DNA of 64,000 bases, taken from contig CAZMBP010000057.1 of assembly GCA_964564545.1 (NCBI GenBank), forward strand, positions 22,986-86,985, read 5' to 3'. The translations under genes were made by a program, and so were the position numbers. The notes below the pieces were generated by a model that was given only the letters and a program-made list of their open reading frames with translations, made no database searches and had not been told where the DNA came from. Shown here in pieces: positions 46,167 to 54,567 of the stretch. Numbering within the stretch: the stretch's first letter is position 1; every line of letters begins with the position of its first letter. The stretch is from CAJQQY01 sp964564545 (GTDB lineage: Bacteria > Bacteroidota > Bacteroidia > Chitinophagales > Saprospiraceae).

Positions 46167-47009
46167 CTATTCTAATGTTTTTTCTTTAATAAAAAACTGA
46201 TCCAACTTTAAAGATATTTTTTCTTGAACTTCGCTATTAACATCATATAATTGTGTCGGCATTTCATTACTCGCAAAATCTAAAATTTGGTTAGACAATT
46301 CGTCTTTTTCCTTGGTTGTAAGTGTGCCACTCAAAGCTGTAGCTGCATACCATGATGGAAACCCTTGCAATACTATTCTGTAAGAACCATATTCTATCGT
46401 CTCCACTTCTTCATTCCCTTTCCCAAAAGCATCTTCCACGAATGACTTTATGGCGGTCAACATTCCTGCAGCCACATCCTGATCCACTAAGTCATTTCGG
46501 GTTGCACTTCCAACGAGTAAACCTGAACCTTTTTGGATGATAAAAATTTCTTCAATCACCGGTTTATTCAAATTCTGAATAATCTCATTACTTGTATTTT
46601 CCCAACCAAATCGAGCTTTAAGTTTTCCCCAAAAACTTTTACGATTGAATGTAGATTTGATTTGATTTTCAATTCCTTCTTTCAACATTTGGATTTGATG
46701 ATTTACATATTTTTTAATCATCTTACCCACTTCAGGATAAATCGCATTGACAATTTCTTCCCGTGAATCCTTAATTTTGTTAGCAATCATCTTATCGACT
46801 TCTACCTTAAATTCAAGAGGAAAGTTCTTTTTCAAAAATTCAATATGCTCTTCCACAATTGGAGAAATCTCTTTCGAAAGTTTCTCTTGAGTGTAAATCG
46901 TTTCTTGAACTTTTTGGATTTTCTCCCGCTCATCTTTCAATAAAATACTCTGGAGTTGTGCAAACAACTCAGCCTCATCTCTACCTCTATTTTGTTTTTG
47001 AGTACTCAT
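46167..47009 (-). CDS. Helical protein with C-terminal roadblock/longin-like domain (gene 2 of the operon)
   Basis: 280 residues, no signal peptide. Residues 1-125 are helical and charged, with NAIYPEVGKMIKKYVNHQI in the middle. Residues about 150-245 (VIEEIFIIQKGSGLLVGSA, DVAAGMLTAIKSFVEDAFG, EYGSYRIVLQGFPSWYAA) have the strand-helix order of roadblock/longin domains, the partners of small GTPases. I recall related N-terminal regions fused to OmpA domains in other bacteria; here OmpA is missing. It would be the GAP, GEF or scaffold for the adjacent GTPase. Assignment by eye. Confidence 0.7.
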   Translation of the reverse strand: MSTQKQNRGRDEAELFAQLQSILLKDEREKIQKVQETIYTQEKLSKEISPIVEEHIEFLKKNFPLEFKVEVDKMIANKIKDSREEIVNAIYPEVGKMIKKYVNHQIQMLKEGIENQIKSTFNRKSFWGKLKARFGWENTSNEIIQNLNKPVIEEIFIIQKGSGLLVGSATRNDLVDQDVAAGMLTAIKSFVEDAFGKGNEEVETIEYGSYRIVLQGFPSWYAATALSGTLTTKEKDELSNQILDFASNEMPTQLYDVNSEVQEKISLKLDQFFIKEKTLE

Positions 47010-47033
47010 TAAAAAAATCTAGAAATTTTGACC

Positions 47034-47435
47034 TTAAGGTTTCATCAAAGCACTTCCTGCATCCATCAACAATTTTCCAATTCTTTCTTTGTCATTCAAA
47101 CTAGAATCTTCCATTTGTTGCTGAAGGTCAGCCAAACCATCTTGCAATGATCTTTCAACTTGTGCGATTCGACCTTCTGTTTCATTTTGCATACTTGCAA
47201 ATCGAGCAGCAGTTTCCTTTTCCATTTCCTTGTTGGCAGCTTTTGTTGCTGCAGAAAGATCTTTGATCTTATCCGTCAATTTAGCTTCAACTTTATCTAA
47301 TTGTTGCTGAAGAGCCTCAAATTTAGATTCAAAATCATTAATCTGTTGCCCCATCAAGATGTCCCTAATCGTACTAATTTCACCAAGACTTGGGCTATTC
47401 GAGTTTTGAGAGTTGTCTTTTTTTGACATAGTCAT
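47034..47435 (-). CDS. Coiled-coil protein (gene 1 of the operon)
   Basis: 133 residues, almost all heptad-like (FESKFEALQQQLDKVEAKL, MQNETEGRIAQVERSLQDGL). The motif STIRDILMGQQ near residue 22 resembles LQSILLKDE at the N-terminus of the next gene, suggesting a common docking segment. C-terminus GKLLMDAGSALMKP. Cytoplasmic. 24 bases before gene 2. Start codon could also be the Met two codons later. Confidence 0.75.
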   Translation of the reverse strand: MTMSKKDNSQNSNSPSLGEISTIRDILMGQQINDFESKFEALQQQLDKVEAKLTDKIKDLSAATKAANKEMEKETAARFASMQNETEGRIAQVERSLQDGLADLQQQMEDSSLNDKERIGKLLMDAGSALMKP

Positions 47436-47590
47436 TTAATTTAAAATAAAAAATCAGAGTGTTTTTTTTGACTGGATATAAAATAAGAGTGTTTTATAAT
47501 AGACTGTAATATAATTCGATTTTTAAACAAAACAGGTATAATTTTTTAAATTTCATATTATAATTTAATCTCCATTAACCTATCACTTTG

Positions 47591-47598
47591 CAAAAATA
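47591..47598 (-). promoter_or_regulatory. Candidate -7 element of the GTPase operon (TATTTTTG on the minus strand)
   Basis: Matches TAnnTTTG, about 155 bases before the start of the coiled-coil gene, implying a long 5' leader if used. Confidence 0.35.
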
Positions 47599-47664
47599 TA
47601 AAAACATCATATGTCTCACATTACCATTTGTTTTTAGATGCAAAAAATACTTTTATTAATAGCA

Positions 47665-48630
47665 TTAATAAAAACCTTCTCCGTTTAAAGCAAAATTTAA
47701 ATACCAAGAAGCTGGTTTAACTTTTTGACCAACTTGATAAGTAAATGGATCTCCATTTTTATCCAACATTGGAAGATGTAAGTTCCGAACATTAGTCCAT
47801 GAAGGTGGAAAAAAGTACATATCATGCACTAATTTATTTTGCATAAAATTTCTAACATGCTCTGAATCCACTCCAATTCCAACCTGCACAACTTGTCCAT
47901 AATCTAAAATCCGATGTATTTGACCTGCCAAAACTCCATGCGAATATCTTCCATGTTTTCCTCCACTAATATCTCGATAACCGAATCGGCAAGGATAATC
48001 TGTTTCTAAAAAAGTTTGGGTTCCGTTACCACTTGTTACTCCTGTCCACAAAGTCGTTTTCAATTCATACATCCATTCTTTTTCATGATAAAAAATCGAA
48101 ACGCCTCCTGTTCTAAACTTATCCCTTCCGGTAAAATCACCCATTATATCATTTTCCACAACAATATACACACGTCCGAATTGAAAGGAAACCATTCCTG
48201 AACGCTGTGAAGTTTCGACTTGGTCTTGATAAAAAATATGAGCATAGCTAAAAGCGAATTCTCGCCCTGTGTGTTGGTAGAATGGGATTGGAAAACCAAT
48301 GTCTTCTTGAACTATATTTCCCACAGCAAAAGTCACCCCTGTGGTTAATTTATTTTCCCAACCTTTGAGTGGTGGTCCATAGTTTGAAAAATTATAATGT
48401 CCTCGCCATTCCACATCAACTTCCACGAAGTTATAATGGTAAAAAACACTAGTCACTAAACCGATTCGATTGACTGGTTTTCCCAACTGAATAGTTGCCC
48501 CAATTCGCCCACCTAAATGATCCGTCCAATCAATTTGTCCAAACATGGAAAAATTGGAAAAAAGTAGAATCAATAAAATCAATTCTTTTTTTACCCCGAG
48601 GGGGCAATACCTTGTGGTTGCCCTATTCAT
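47665..48630 (-). CDS. Hypothetical outer-membrane protein whose start codon lies in a repeat
   Basis: 321 residues. Hydrophobic signal core LILLILLFSNFSMFGQ after 16 residues that include R4, R7, K14 and K15. The mature part is strand- and aromatic-rich (LVTSVFYHYNFVEVDVEW, GMVSFQFGRVYIVVEND), a likely barrel. The only ATG is at 48630; bases 48598-48630 belong to an inverted repeat, so the repeat supplies the start and most of the n-region. A TTG at codon 17 would lack positive charges and is less likely. Confidence 0.65.
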   Translation of the reverse strand: MNRATTRYCPLGVKKELILLILLFSNFSMFGQIDWTDHLGGRIGATIQLGKPVNRIGLVTSVFYHYNFVEVDVEWRGHYNFSNYGPPLKGWENKLTTGVTFAVGNIVQEDIGFPIPFYQHTGREFAFSYAHIFYQDQVETSQRSGMVSFQFGRVYIVVENDIMGDFTGRDKFRTGGVSIFYHEKEWMYELKTTLWTGVTSGNGTQTFLETDYPCRFGYRDISGGKHGRYSHGVLAGQIHRILDYGQVVQVGIGVDSEHVRNFMQNKLVHDMYFFPPSWTNVRNLHLPMLDKNGDPFTYQVGQKVKPASWYLNFALNGEGFY

Positions 48631-48685
48631 TTAAAAAAAACATTTGTGATCCAACAAATGGGTAACCACTAGGAATTACCCCTAC
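48598..48685. repeat. Imperfect inverted repeat overlapping a gene start (family F)
   Basis: GAGGGGGCAATACCTTGTGG.. (from 48598) pairs with ..CCACTAGGAATTACCCCTAC (to 48685), about 75 percent complementary around a 30-base loop that itself can fold (CATTTGT / ACAAATG). Confidence 0.65.
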
Positions 48686-48704
48686 GTTTTCCATAAAATT
48701 AAAA

Positions 48705-48712
48705 TATATTTG
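48705..48712 (+). promoter_or_regulatory. Candidate -7 element TATATTTG
   Basis: Matches TAnnTTTG, 25 bases before the GT9 start and just after the repeat. Confidence 0.55.
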
Positions 48713-48737
48713 CACCATCATTTTTATAAAATAATTA

Positions 48738-49700
48738 ATGAAAAAAATCCTCATTATTCAAACGGCATTCATTGGCGATGTTATCTTAGCAACTCCAATT
48801 ATCGAAAAATTGCATCAACAATTCCCTGATGCAAAATTGGATTTTTTGCTCAGAAAAGGAAACGAAGCACTTCTTAAAAGTCATCCTTTTCTCAACGAAG
48901 TTTTAATTTGGAATAAAAAACAAAATAAAACGAAAAACCTTTTTTCTACCCTTCAAAAAATTAGACGAAACAATTATGATATTGTCATCAATTGTCAACG
49001 TTTTTTAAGTACAGGAATTCTAACTGCTTTTTCAAATGGTAAAGAAAAAATTGGTTTTGATAAGAACCCACTTTCCGCTTTTTTTACAAAAAAAATAAAA
49101 CATCAAATCGCTAACGGAAAACAATTCACTCATGAAGTACAGCGAAATCATGAATTGATTAAACATTTGACTGACGATCAACCAGCTCTCCCAAAGTTAT
49201 ACCCAAGCAAAGCTAATTTTCGAAATGTAAAAAAAGAAAAGCCATACGTTTGTATCGCACCAACCTCAGTTTGGTTTACCAAACAATTACCAGCAGAAAA
49301 ATGGTTAGAGTTAATTGAAAAATTACCAATTCAGAAAGATATTTATTTACTCGGCGCTCCTTCTGACTTCGAAGCATGTGAAAATATAAAAACCAAAAGT
49401 AATCATACAAAAATTCATAATTTAGCTGGTAAATTAAATCTACTAGAATCTGCAGCTTTGATGCATGGTGCAAAAATGAATTACGTGAACGACTCTGCTC
49501 CTTTACATTTGGCTTCGGCAATGGATGCGCCTGTGACAGGAGTATTTTGTTCGACAGTTCCGAGTTTTGGTTTTACACCTTTGAGTTCGGTGCGGAGGGT
49601 TTTGGAAACAAAGGAAAAATTGGATTGTCGACCTTGTGGACTACATGGATTTAAGGCATGTCCGAAGGGGCATTTTAAATGTTCTAATATTAAATTTTAA
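48738..49700 (+). CDS. Glycosyltransferase family 9 (heptosyltransferase-like)
   Basis: 320 residues. N-terminal KKILIIQTAFIGDVILATPII and the donor-site region YVNDSAPLHLASAMDAPVTGVF are GT9 hallmarks; APTSVWFTKQLPAEKW lies between. The C-terminus has CRPCGLHGFKACPKGHFKC, as in heptosyltransferase II-type enzymes. Role in lipopolysaccharide core or a related glycan. Stands alone behind a TAnnTTTG element. Confidence 0.93.
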   Translation: MKKILIIQTAFIGDVILATPIIEKLHQQFPDAKLDFLLRKGNEALLKSHPFLNEVLIWNKKQNKTKNLFSTLQKIRRNNYDIVINCQRFLSTGILTAFSNGKEKIGFDKNPLSAFFTKKIKHQIANGKQFTHEVQRNHELIKHLTDDQPALPKLYPSKANFRNVKKEKPYVCIAPTSVWFTKQLPAEKWLELIEKLPIQKDIYLLGAPSDFEACENIKTKSNHTKIHNLAGKLNLLESAALMHGAKMNYVNDSAPLHLASAMDAPVTGVFCSTVPSFGFTPLSSVRRVLETKEKLDCRPCGLHGFKACPKGHFKCSNIKF

Positions 49701-49701
49701 T

Positions 49702-49825
49702 TTTTGCCGCAGATTGGGTTGATCTTTATGATTATTATGATCTCTCCCAAGGTGTAAATTATTAAATTCGTAAAGAAGAGAAACCAGGTTAATCATAAAA
49801 ATCAGCCCAATCTGTGGCAAAAAAA
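49702..49825. repeat. Inverted repeat (family E) between GT9 and serine hydrolase genes
   Basis: TTTGCCGCAGATTGGGTTGA.. and its inverted copy ..TCAGCCCAATCTGTGGCAAA match in about 27 of 30 positions, with a 60-base centre. It begins two to four bases after the GT9 stop and ends four bases before the next ATG. Confidence 0.85.
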
Positions 49826-49828
49826 CAC

Positions 49829-51082
49829 ATGAAAAATATCTTCCTCTTTTGCACTATTCTATTTTTCTCCTGCCAACCAACAGAAGAAAAAAACCTCCTC
49901 CAACAACTCATTTCCGAAAATAAAACGGCACTCGGAACTCCTGCCAAAAACCCAGAAAAATTCGAATTACAAATCCTTTACACACAAATTGATCGAGATC
50001 ATAACAATACTCCTACATTTACCATATACAAATTTAACATAGATGAAAACCAATATTTCTATCCAGCAAGCACAGTAAAAATGCCTACCGCTTTTTTCGC
50101 CTTAGAAAAAATAAACAGACTAAAAAAAAGTGGTTTAGATAAATATTCTGAATTACAAATTGATTCTATTCGTCCTCCACAAATTCCGCTTCGAGGCGAT
50201 TCTACCTCTCAAAATGGGCAAGCCAGTCTCGCTCATTTTGCCAAAAAAATATTTCTCGTCAGCGACAATGATGCTAACAATCGACTTTATGAATTTTTAG
50301 GTCAAGAATATTTTAATGCTGAATTAAAAAAGAAAGGTTTCGAAGATACTCAGATCGTTCATCGAATTGGACCAAGCGGATTTCCATTTAATGAAGAAGG
50401 CAATCGATATACCAATCCATTTACCTTTTATGGAATAGATACAGTTCTTTACCGACAACCAGAAGCTTTTGCAAAAATTGCTCAAGTCATGCCTCCAATG
50501 AATCGCCTGCAAAAAGGAAAAGGTTATATGTCTGATGGAAAATTAATTAATGAACCAAAGGATTTTTCTCAAAAAAATAGATTTAGCATTGAAGATATGA
50601 GTGCGATGTTGCAAGCAGTAATGTTTCCAGAAGTAACTCCTGAGCATCAACGTTTTGACTTTTCTGAAGATGATTATCAGTTTTTATATAAAGTGATGTC
50701 GATGCGTCCAAGAGAAAGTAAATTTCCAAAATATACGGAGGAAGAATATGATTCTTACGTAAAGTTTTTTATTTATGGAGATAAAAAAGAAAGGATTCCT
50801 GACCACATTCGTACCTTTAACAAAGTTGGTTGGGCTTACGGATATTTGACGGATGTATCATACATCGTTGACTTTGAAAAAGGAATTGAATTCTTTTTGA
50901 CAGCCACTATTTCAGTCAACGAAAATCAAATTTTCAATGACGACAATTATGAGTACGAAACAATTGGGTTACCGTTTTTGTCTACATTAGGAAAAGTAGT
51001 TTACGATTACGAGGTTCAACGAGAACGGAAAATAAAACCAGACTTGAGTAAATTTAAAGTGAATTATTTAGCCACAGACTGA
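49829..51082 (+). CDS. Class A beta-lactamase-like serine hydrolase, lipoprotein
   Basis: Start placed at ATG 49829 (MKNIFLFCTILFFSC, lipobox FFSC); the frame also opens at a GTG in the repeat (49814). About 417 residues. Catalytic SxxK in PASTVKMPTAFFAL, SDN motif in VSDNDANNRLYEFLG and, late, KVGWAYGY at the KTG box, with Val for Thr/Ser. An acidic loop equivalent to E166 is not certain. This fits the family of lipoprotein serine hydrolases near class A beta-lactamases; antibiotic hydrolysis is not implied. The last three residues and the TGA come from the downstream repeat. Confidence 0.82.
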   Translation: MKNIFLFCTILFFSCQPTEEKNLLQQLISENKTALGTPAKNPEKFELQILYTQIDRDHNNTPTFTIYKFNIDENQYFYPASTVKMPTAFFALEKINRLKKSGLDKYSELQIDSIRPPQIPLRGDSTSQNGQASLAHFAKKIFLVSDNDANNRLYEFLGQEYFNAELKKKGFEDTQIVHRIGPSGFPFNEEGNRYTNPFTFYGIDTVLYRQPEAFAKIAQVMPPMNRLQKGKGYMSDGKLINEPKDFSQKNRFSIEDMSAMLQAVMFPEVTPEHQRFDFSEDDYQFLYKVMSMRPRESKFPKYTEEEYDSYVKFFIYGDKKERIPDHIRTFNKVGWAYGYLTDVSYIVDFEKGIEFFLTATISVNENQIFNDDNYEYETIGLPFLSTLGKVVYDYEVQRERKIKPDLSKFKVNYLATD

Positions 51083-51170
51083 CGCAGACTTAACTGACTT
51101 CCCATTCCCCATTATCTGTATTTCCACTATGGGGAAGTCAGTTAAGTCAGCGTCAGTCTGTGGCTAAAAA
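51067..51170. repeat. Near-perfect palindromic repeat (family C) encoding the stop codon of the upstream gene
   Basis: TTTAGCCACAGACTGACGCA.. (from 51067) and the inverted copy (51132-51170) match over 37 bases with one mismatch, loop about 30 bases. The TGA stop at 51080-51082 is part of the arm. Same family as 2929-3013. Confidence 0.92.
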
Positions 51171-51178
51171 CAAATAGC

Positions 51179-54100
51179 ATGGCAAAAAAACAGCTCGAAA
51201 GAAAAGATTATAACAAAGCTTTTGCAAAAGAATTAAAAAGACTTAATCCTGCGCAAAAAGAAGCAGTCGTACAGATCGACGGGCCAGTCCTCGTTATCGC
51301 TGGACCAGGAACAGGCAAAACCCACATCCTTACTTCGCGTATCGGTAATATTCTTTTGGAGACGGATACTCAACCTCATAATATTCTATGCTTGACATTT
51401 ACCGACGCAGGAGTTTATGCTATGCGGGAGCGATTATTAGAGTTAATTGGACCAGAGGCGCATCGAGTGCATATTTTCACCTTTCATTCTTTTTGCAATA
51501 AAATTATCAAAGAGCGAATGGAGCTTTTTGGCCGCCATGACTTGGAGCCATTGAGTGATTTGGAGCGAGTGGAAATTATTAGAAAGTTGATTGATAGCTT
51601 ACCACAAAATCACCCATTGAAACAAGGAAAACGAGATCGATATTTTTATGAAAGTCAATTATATGATTTGTTTCAGCGAATGAAATCAGAAGCATGGACA
51701 GTCAATTATGTTCATGAAAAAATTGACGAATACCTTGCTGATTTACCTTCTCGTCCAGAATATATTTATCAAAGAAAAACGAAGAACGCAGTCAAAGGAG
51801 ATTTAAAGCAGGCAAAAATTGACGAGCAAGTCGAGCGTATGGAACGACTTCGATCTGCTTCTGCTTTATTTCCAAATTATAATGCTGCGATGCGACGAGC
51901 ACGTCGATATGACTTTGCCGACATGATACTTTGGGTGCTGCGAGAGTTTGAACGAAATGAAGCTTTGCTCCGAAATTATCAAGAGCAATATTTGTATTTT
52001 TTAGTAGATGAATATCAAGATACAAATGGTTCACAGAATGCGATCTTGCATAAATTGATTGAGTATTGGGATAACCCAAATGTATTTATCGTAGGTGATG
52101 ATGACCAATCCATTTTTGAATTTCAAGGAGCGAGGTTAAAAAACTTATTGGATTTCCATGATGACTTTCAAGAAGATTTGACTTTGGTTTTGTTGGAGGA
52201 TAACTATCGTTCCTCACAGAAAATTTTGGATAGCTCCAAAGTTTTAATTGATAAAAACGAACACCGGGCTGTTTCAATTTTAGAAGGTTTGGAAAAAAAC
52301 CTAAAAGCCAAAAATAAAGCTTTTGCCAAAACAAAAATACTTCCTCAAATTTCAGCTTACCCTAATCGAGCACATGAAAATGCTGATATCGTAGCGCAAA
52401 TTGAGCAACTTCAAAAAGATAAATTCCCACTCAACGAAGTCGCCATTATTTTTGCCAAACACAAGCAAGGTAGAAATGTAATTGCATTGTTAGAGAAAAA
52501 AGGAATTCCTTATAATACTCGTAGAAGTGTTAATATTTTGGAGCAACCGATGATTCAAAACTTGCGGTTGTTTCTTGAATATCTTTCATTAGAATTTAAC
52601 AAACCTTATAGTGGCGAACATCTTCTTTTTAAAATTATGCATTTTGATTTTTTGAAAATTGAGACGCAAGATTTAGCGAAGCTGAGTTTTTATGTGGCAA
52701 AGCAGAAGAAGAAACCAATGTGGCGAGATTTGATAGGTAATTCGGAAAAAGTGTATCGTTTGGATTTAGAAAATACAGCTTCGGTTTCTCATTTTTCCAA
52801 ACTCATCAATCAATTAATTGGTGATTATACAAATCTAACTTTATTAGCATTGACTGAAAAAATCGTCAATCGAAGTGGTTTGCTCAAACATATTTTGGAG
52901 CAAGAAGATAAAGAATGGCAGGTGCAAGTGTTGGCTACTTTTTTGGATTTTGTAAAAACAGAAACAGACCGAAACCCTAGAATCATTTTGCAACGGTTAT
53001 TGGATATTTTAAAAAACATGGACGATAATCGATTGGCCATTGGGGTAAATAAAAATGTCGTTACTGACGATGGAGTTAACTTGATGACTGCTCATAGTTC
53101 GAAAGGATTGGAGTTTCAAAAAGTATTCATCATTGATGCAATTAAGGATAATTGGGAACCTTCAGGCAGCAGTAGTTCTTATCGTTTTCCATTCCCTGAC
53201 ACCTTGACTTTTTCGGGAGAGGAAGATGCTTTGGAATCGAAACGAAGGCTATTTTATGTAGCAATGACAAGGGCTAAGGAGCAATTGCATATTTCTTTTT
53301 CTCAAAAAGATCAAAAAGGGAAAGCGTTGCAACATGCGATTTTCATTGACGAAATTGTAGAAAACACTCGGGTCAAAATTGAGGAAAAAGAGTTAGAAAG
53401 AACTTCACTTTTGGAAGCGCAAATTTTGATGTTGCAAGAGACGGAAGCACCTCGAATTCCAGAAACGGACAAAGCGAGAATTGATGAACTATTGGAAAAC
53501 TTTACGATGAGTGTTTCGAGTTTGAATCAATTTATTCGTTGCCCATTGAGTTTTTATTATGAAAATATTTTACGCATCCCGACCACGTCTTCCGAAGCGG
53601 CTGCCTATGGAACTGCCATGCATCATGCCTTGCAAAAGATATTTGATAAAATGCGTTTTTCTCAATCGAAGTCATTTCCATCGGTCAAATTCTTCATCCA
53701 ATTTTTTGAAGAGGACATGGCTCGTCAACGTGGATATTTTACCAAAAAAGAATACGAGCGACGCATGGAAATGGGTAAAGAAAATTTGGCTAATTATTAT
53801 AATCATCATATTTCAAACTGGGGAAAAGAAGTGAAAACTGAATTCGTTGTTCGAAATGTAGAAATGGAAGGTGTACCTTTGACTGGAATTATTGACCGTT
53901 TAGATTTCCTTCCCAACAACGCTATTCATATCGTAGATTATAAAACTGGAAGTCACAACAATTCCAAAATGCGCCCTCCTACTCCATCAAAACCTGAAGG
54001 TGGAAATTATTGGAGACAGCTCGTTTTTTACAAAATATTATTTGAAGAATTTCAAAAAAAGAGTGCGCAATTTATTCGCTCTGCTGAGATTTCTTACCTC

Positions 54101-54322
54101 GATCCAAATAGTCGTGGAGAGTTTATAACAAAACAATTACATTTTCAACCTGAGGATGTGACCATCGTCAAAGGCTTAATTAAAACTTCGTATGAGAAGA
54201 TTATGAAGCATGAATTCTATGAAGGTTGTGGAGAGAAAAATTGTCCTTGGTGTAGTTTTGTGAAGAGGAATGTGGCGCAAGATTCCTTGCGAGATGTGGA
54301 GATTGAAGAGTTGGATGATTAA
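51179..54322 (+). CDS. UvrD/Rep-type helicase fused to a RecB/AddB-like PD-(D/E)XK nuclease
   Basis: 1047 residues. Helicase motifs: Q-motif region LNPAQKEAV, Walker A AGPGTGKTH, LTFTDAGVYAMRERL, VDEYQDTN, GDDDQSIFEFQGA, MTAHSSKGLEFQKVFI and VAMTRAKEQLHISF. Residues about 780-1040 form a nuclease: SSLNQFIRCPLSFYYENIL, YGTAMHHALQ, TGIIDRLDFL and HIVDYKTGSHN. The Cys in FIRCPLSF plus CGEKNCPWC near the C-terminus fit an AddB-style iron-sulfur cluster. Probable role in double-strand-break processing or phage-DNA degradation. No AddA/AddB partner is adjacent. Confidence 0.9.
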   Translation: MAKKQLERKDYNKAFAKELKRLNPAQKEAVVQIDGPVLVIAGPGTGKTHILTSRIGNILLETDTQPHNILCLTFTDAGVYAMRERLLELIGPEAHRVHIFTFHSFCNKIIKERMELFGRHDLEPLSDLERVEIIRKLIDSLPQNHPLKQGKRDRYFYESQLYDLFQRMKSEAWTVNYVHEKIDEYLADLPSRPEYIYQRKTKNAVKGDLKQAKIDEQVERMERLRSASALFPNYNAAMRRARRYDFADMILWVLREFERNEALLRNYQEQYLYFLVDEYQDTNGSQNAILHKLIEYWDNPNVFIVGDDDQSIFEFQGARLKNLLDFHDDFQEDLTLVLLEDNYRSSQKILDSSKVLIDKNEHRAVSILEGLEKNLKAKNKAFAKTKILPQISAYPNRAHENADIVAQIEQLQKDKFPLNEVAIIFAKHKQGRNVIALLEKKGIPYNTRRSVNILEQPMIQNLRLFLEYLSLEFNKPYSGEHLLFKIMHFDFLKIETQDLAKLSFYVAKQKKKPMWRDLIGNSEKVYRLDLENTASVSHFSKLINQLIGDYTNLTLLALTEKIVNRSGLLKHILEQEDKEWQVQVLATFLDFVKTETDRNPRIILQRLLDILKNMDDNRLAIGVNKNVVTDDGVNLMTAHSSKGLEFQKVFIIDAIKDNWEPSGSSSSYRFPFPDTLTFSGEEDALESKRRLFYVAMTRAKEQLHISFSQKDQKGKALQHAIFIDEIVENTRVKIEEKELERTSLLEAQILMLQETEAPRIPETDKARIDELLENFTMSVSSLNQFIRCPLSFYYENILRIPTTSSEAAAYGTAMHHALQKIFDKMRFSQSKSFPSVKFFIQFFEEDMARQRGYFTKKEYERRMEMGKENLANYYNHHISNWGKEVKTEFVVRNVEMEGVPLTGIIDRLDFLPNNAIHIVDYKTGSHNNSKMRPPTPSKPEGGNYWRQLVFYKILFEEFQKKSAQFIRSAEISYLDPNSRGEFITKQLHFQPEDVTIVKGLIKTSYEKIMKHEFYEGCGEKNCPWCSFVKRNVAQDSLRDVEIEELDD

Positions 54323-54509
54323 ACTTTTCTAATAACAAAACTTCCACATCTGGTCGATGAGAATATAAATTCAATAATTTTCTTTTTGAGATCTTAGGCT
54401 CCTTTAGTCGCTGCTGCTGCTGCAACTCCAGATCAACCTATTCAGCCTTCTTATTTTTCCATCTTTTGCTACTTTTGTGTAACGCTATTTCGGGACGGGA
54501 CAGATTAAT

Positions 54510-54552
54510 AAAAAAAGGTGCCCATGGAATAATTCATGAGCACCTTTTTTAT
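54510..54552. terminator. Bidirectional terminator
   Basis: AAAAAAGGTGCCCATG / CATGAGCACCTTTTTT between the convergent helicase and DUF4301 genes. Confidence 0.88.
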
Positions 54553-54567
54553 TTTTTCGTGAAAAAA

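Noticed and set aside
49829..51082. Antibiotic-resistance beta-lactamase
   Set aside because: The KTG box reads KVG, the protein is a long lipoprotein and the family includes many non-lactamase hydrolases, so resistance cannot be claimed.
54201..54425. Minus-strand open frame beginning with several Gln codons, over the helicase 3' end
   Set aside because: Overlaps a certain gene, lacks a promoter and resembles no protein; the Gln run comes from a CTG repeat in the spacer.
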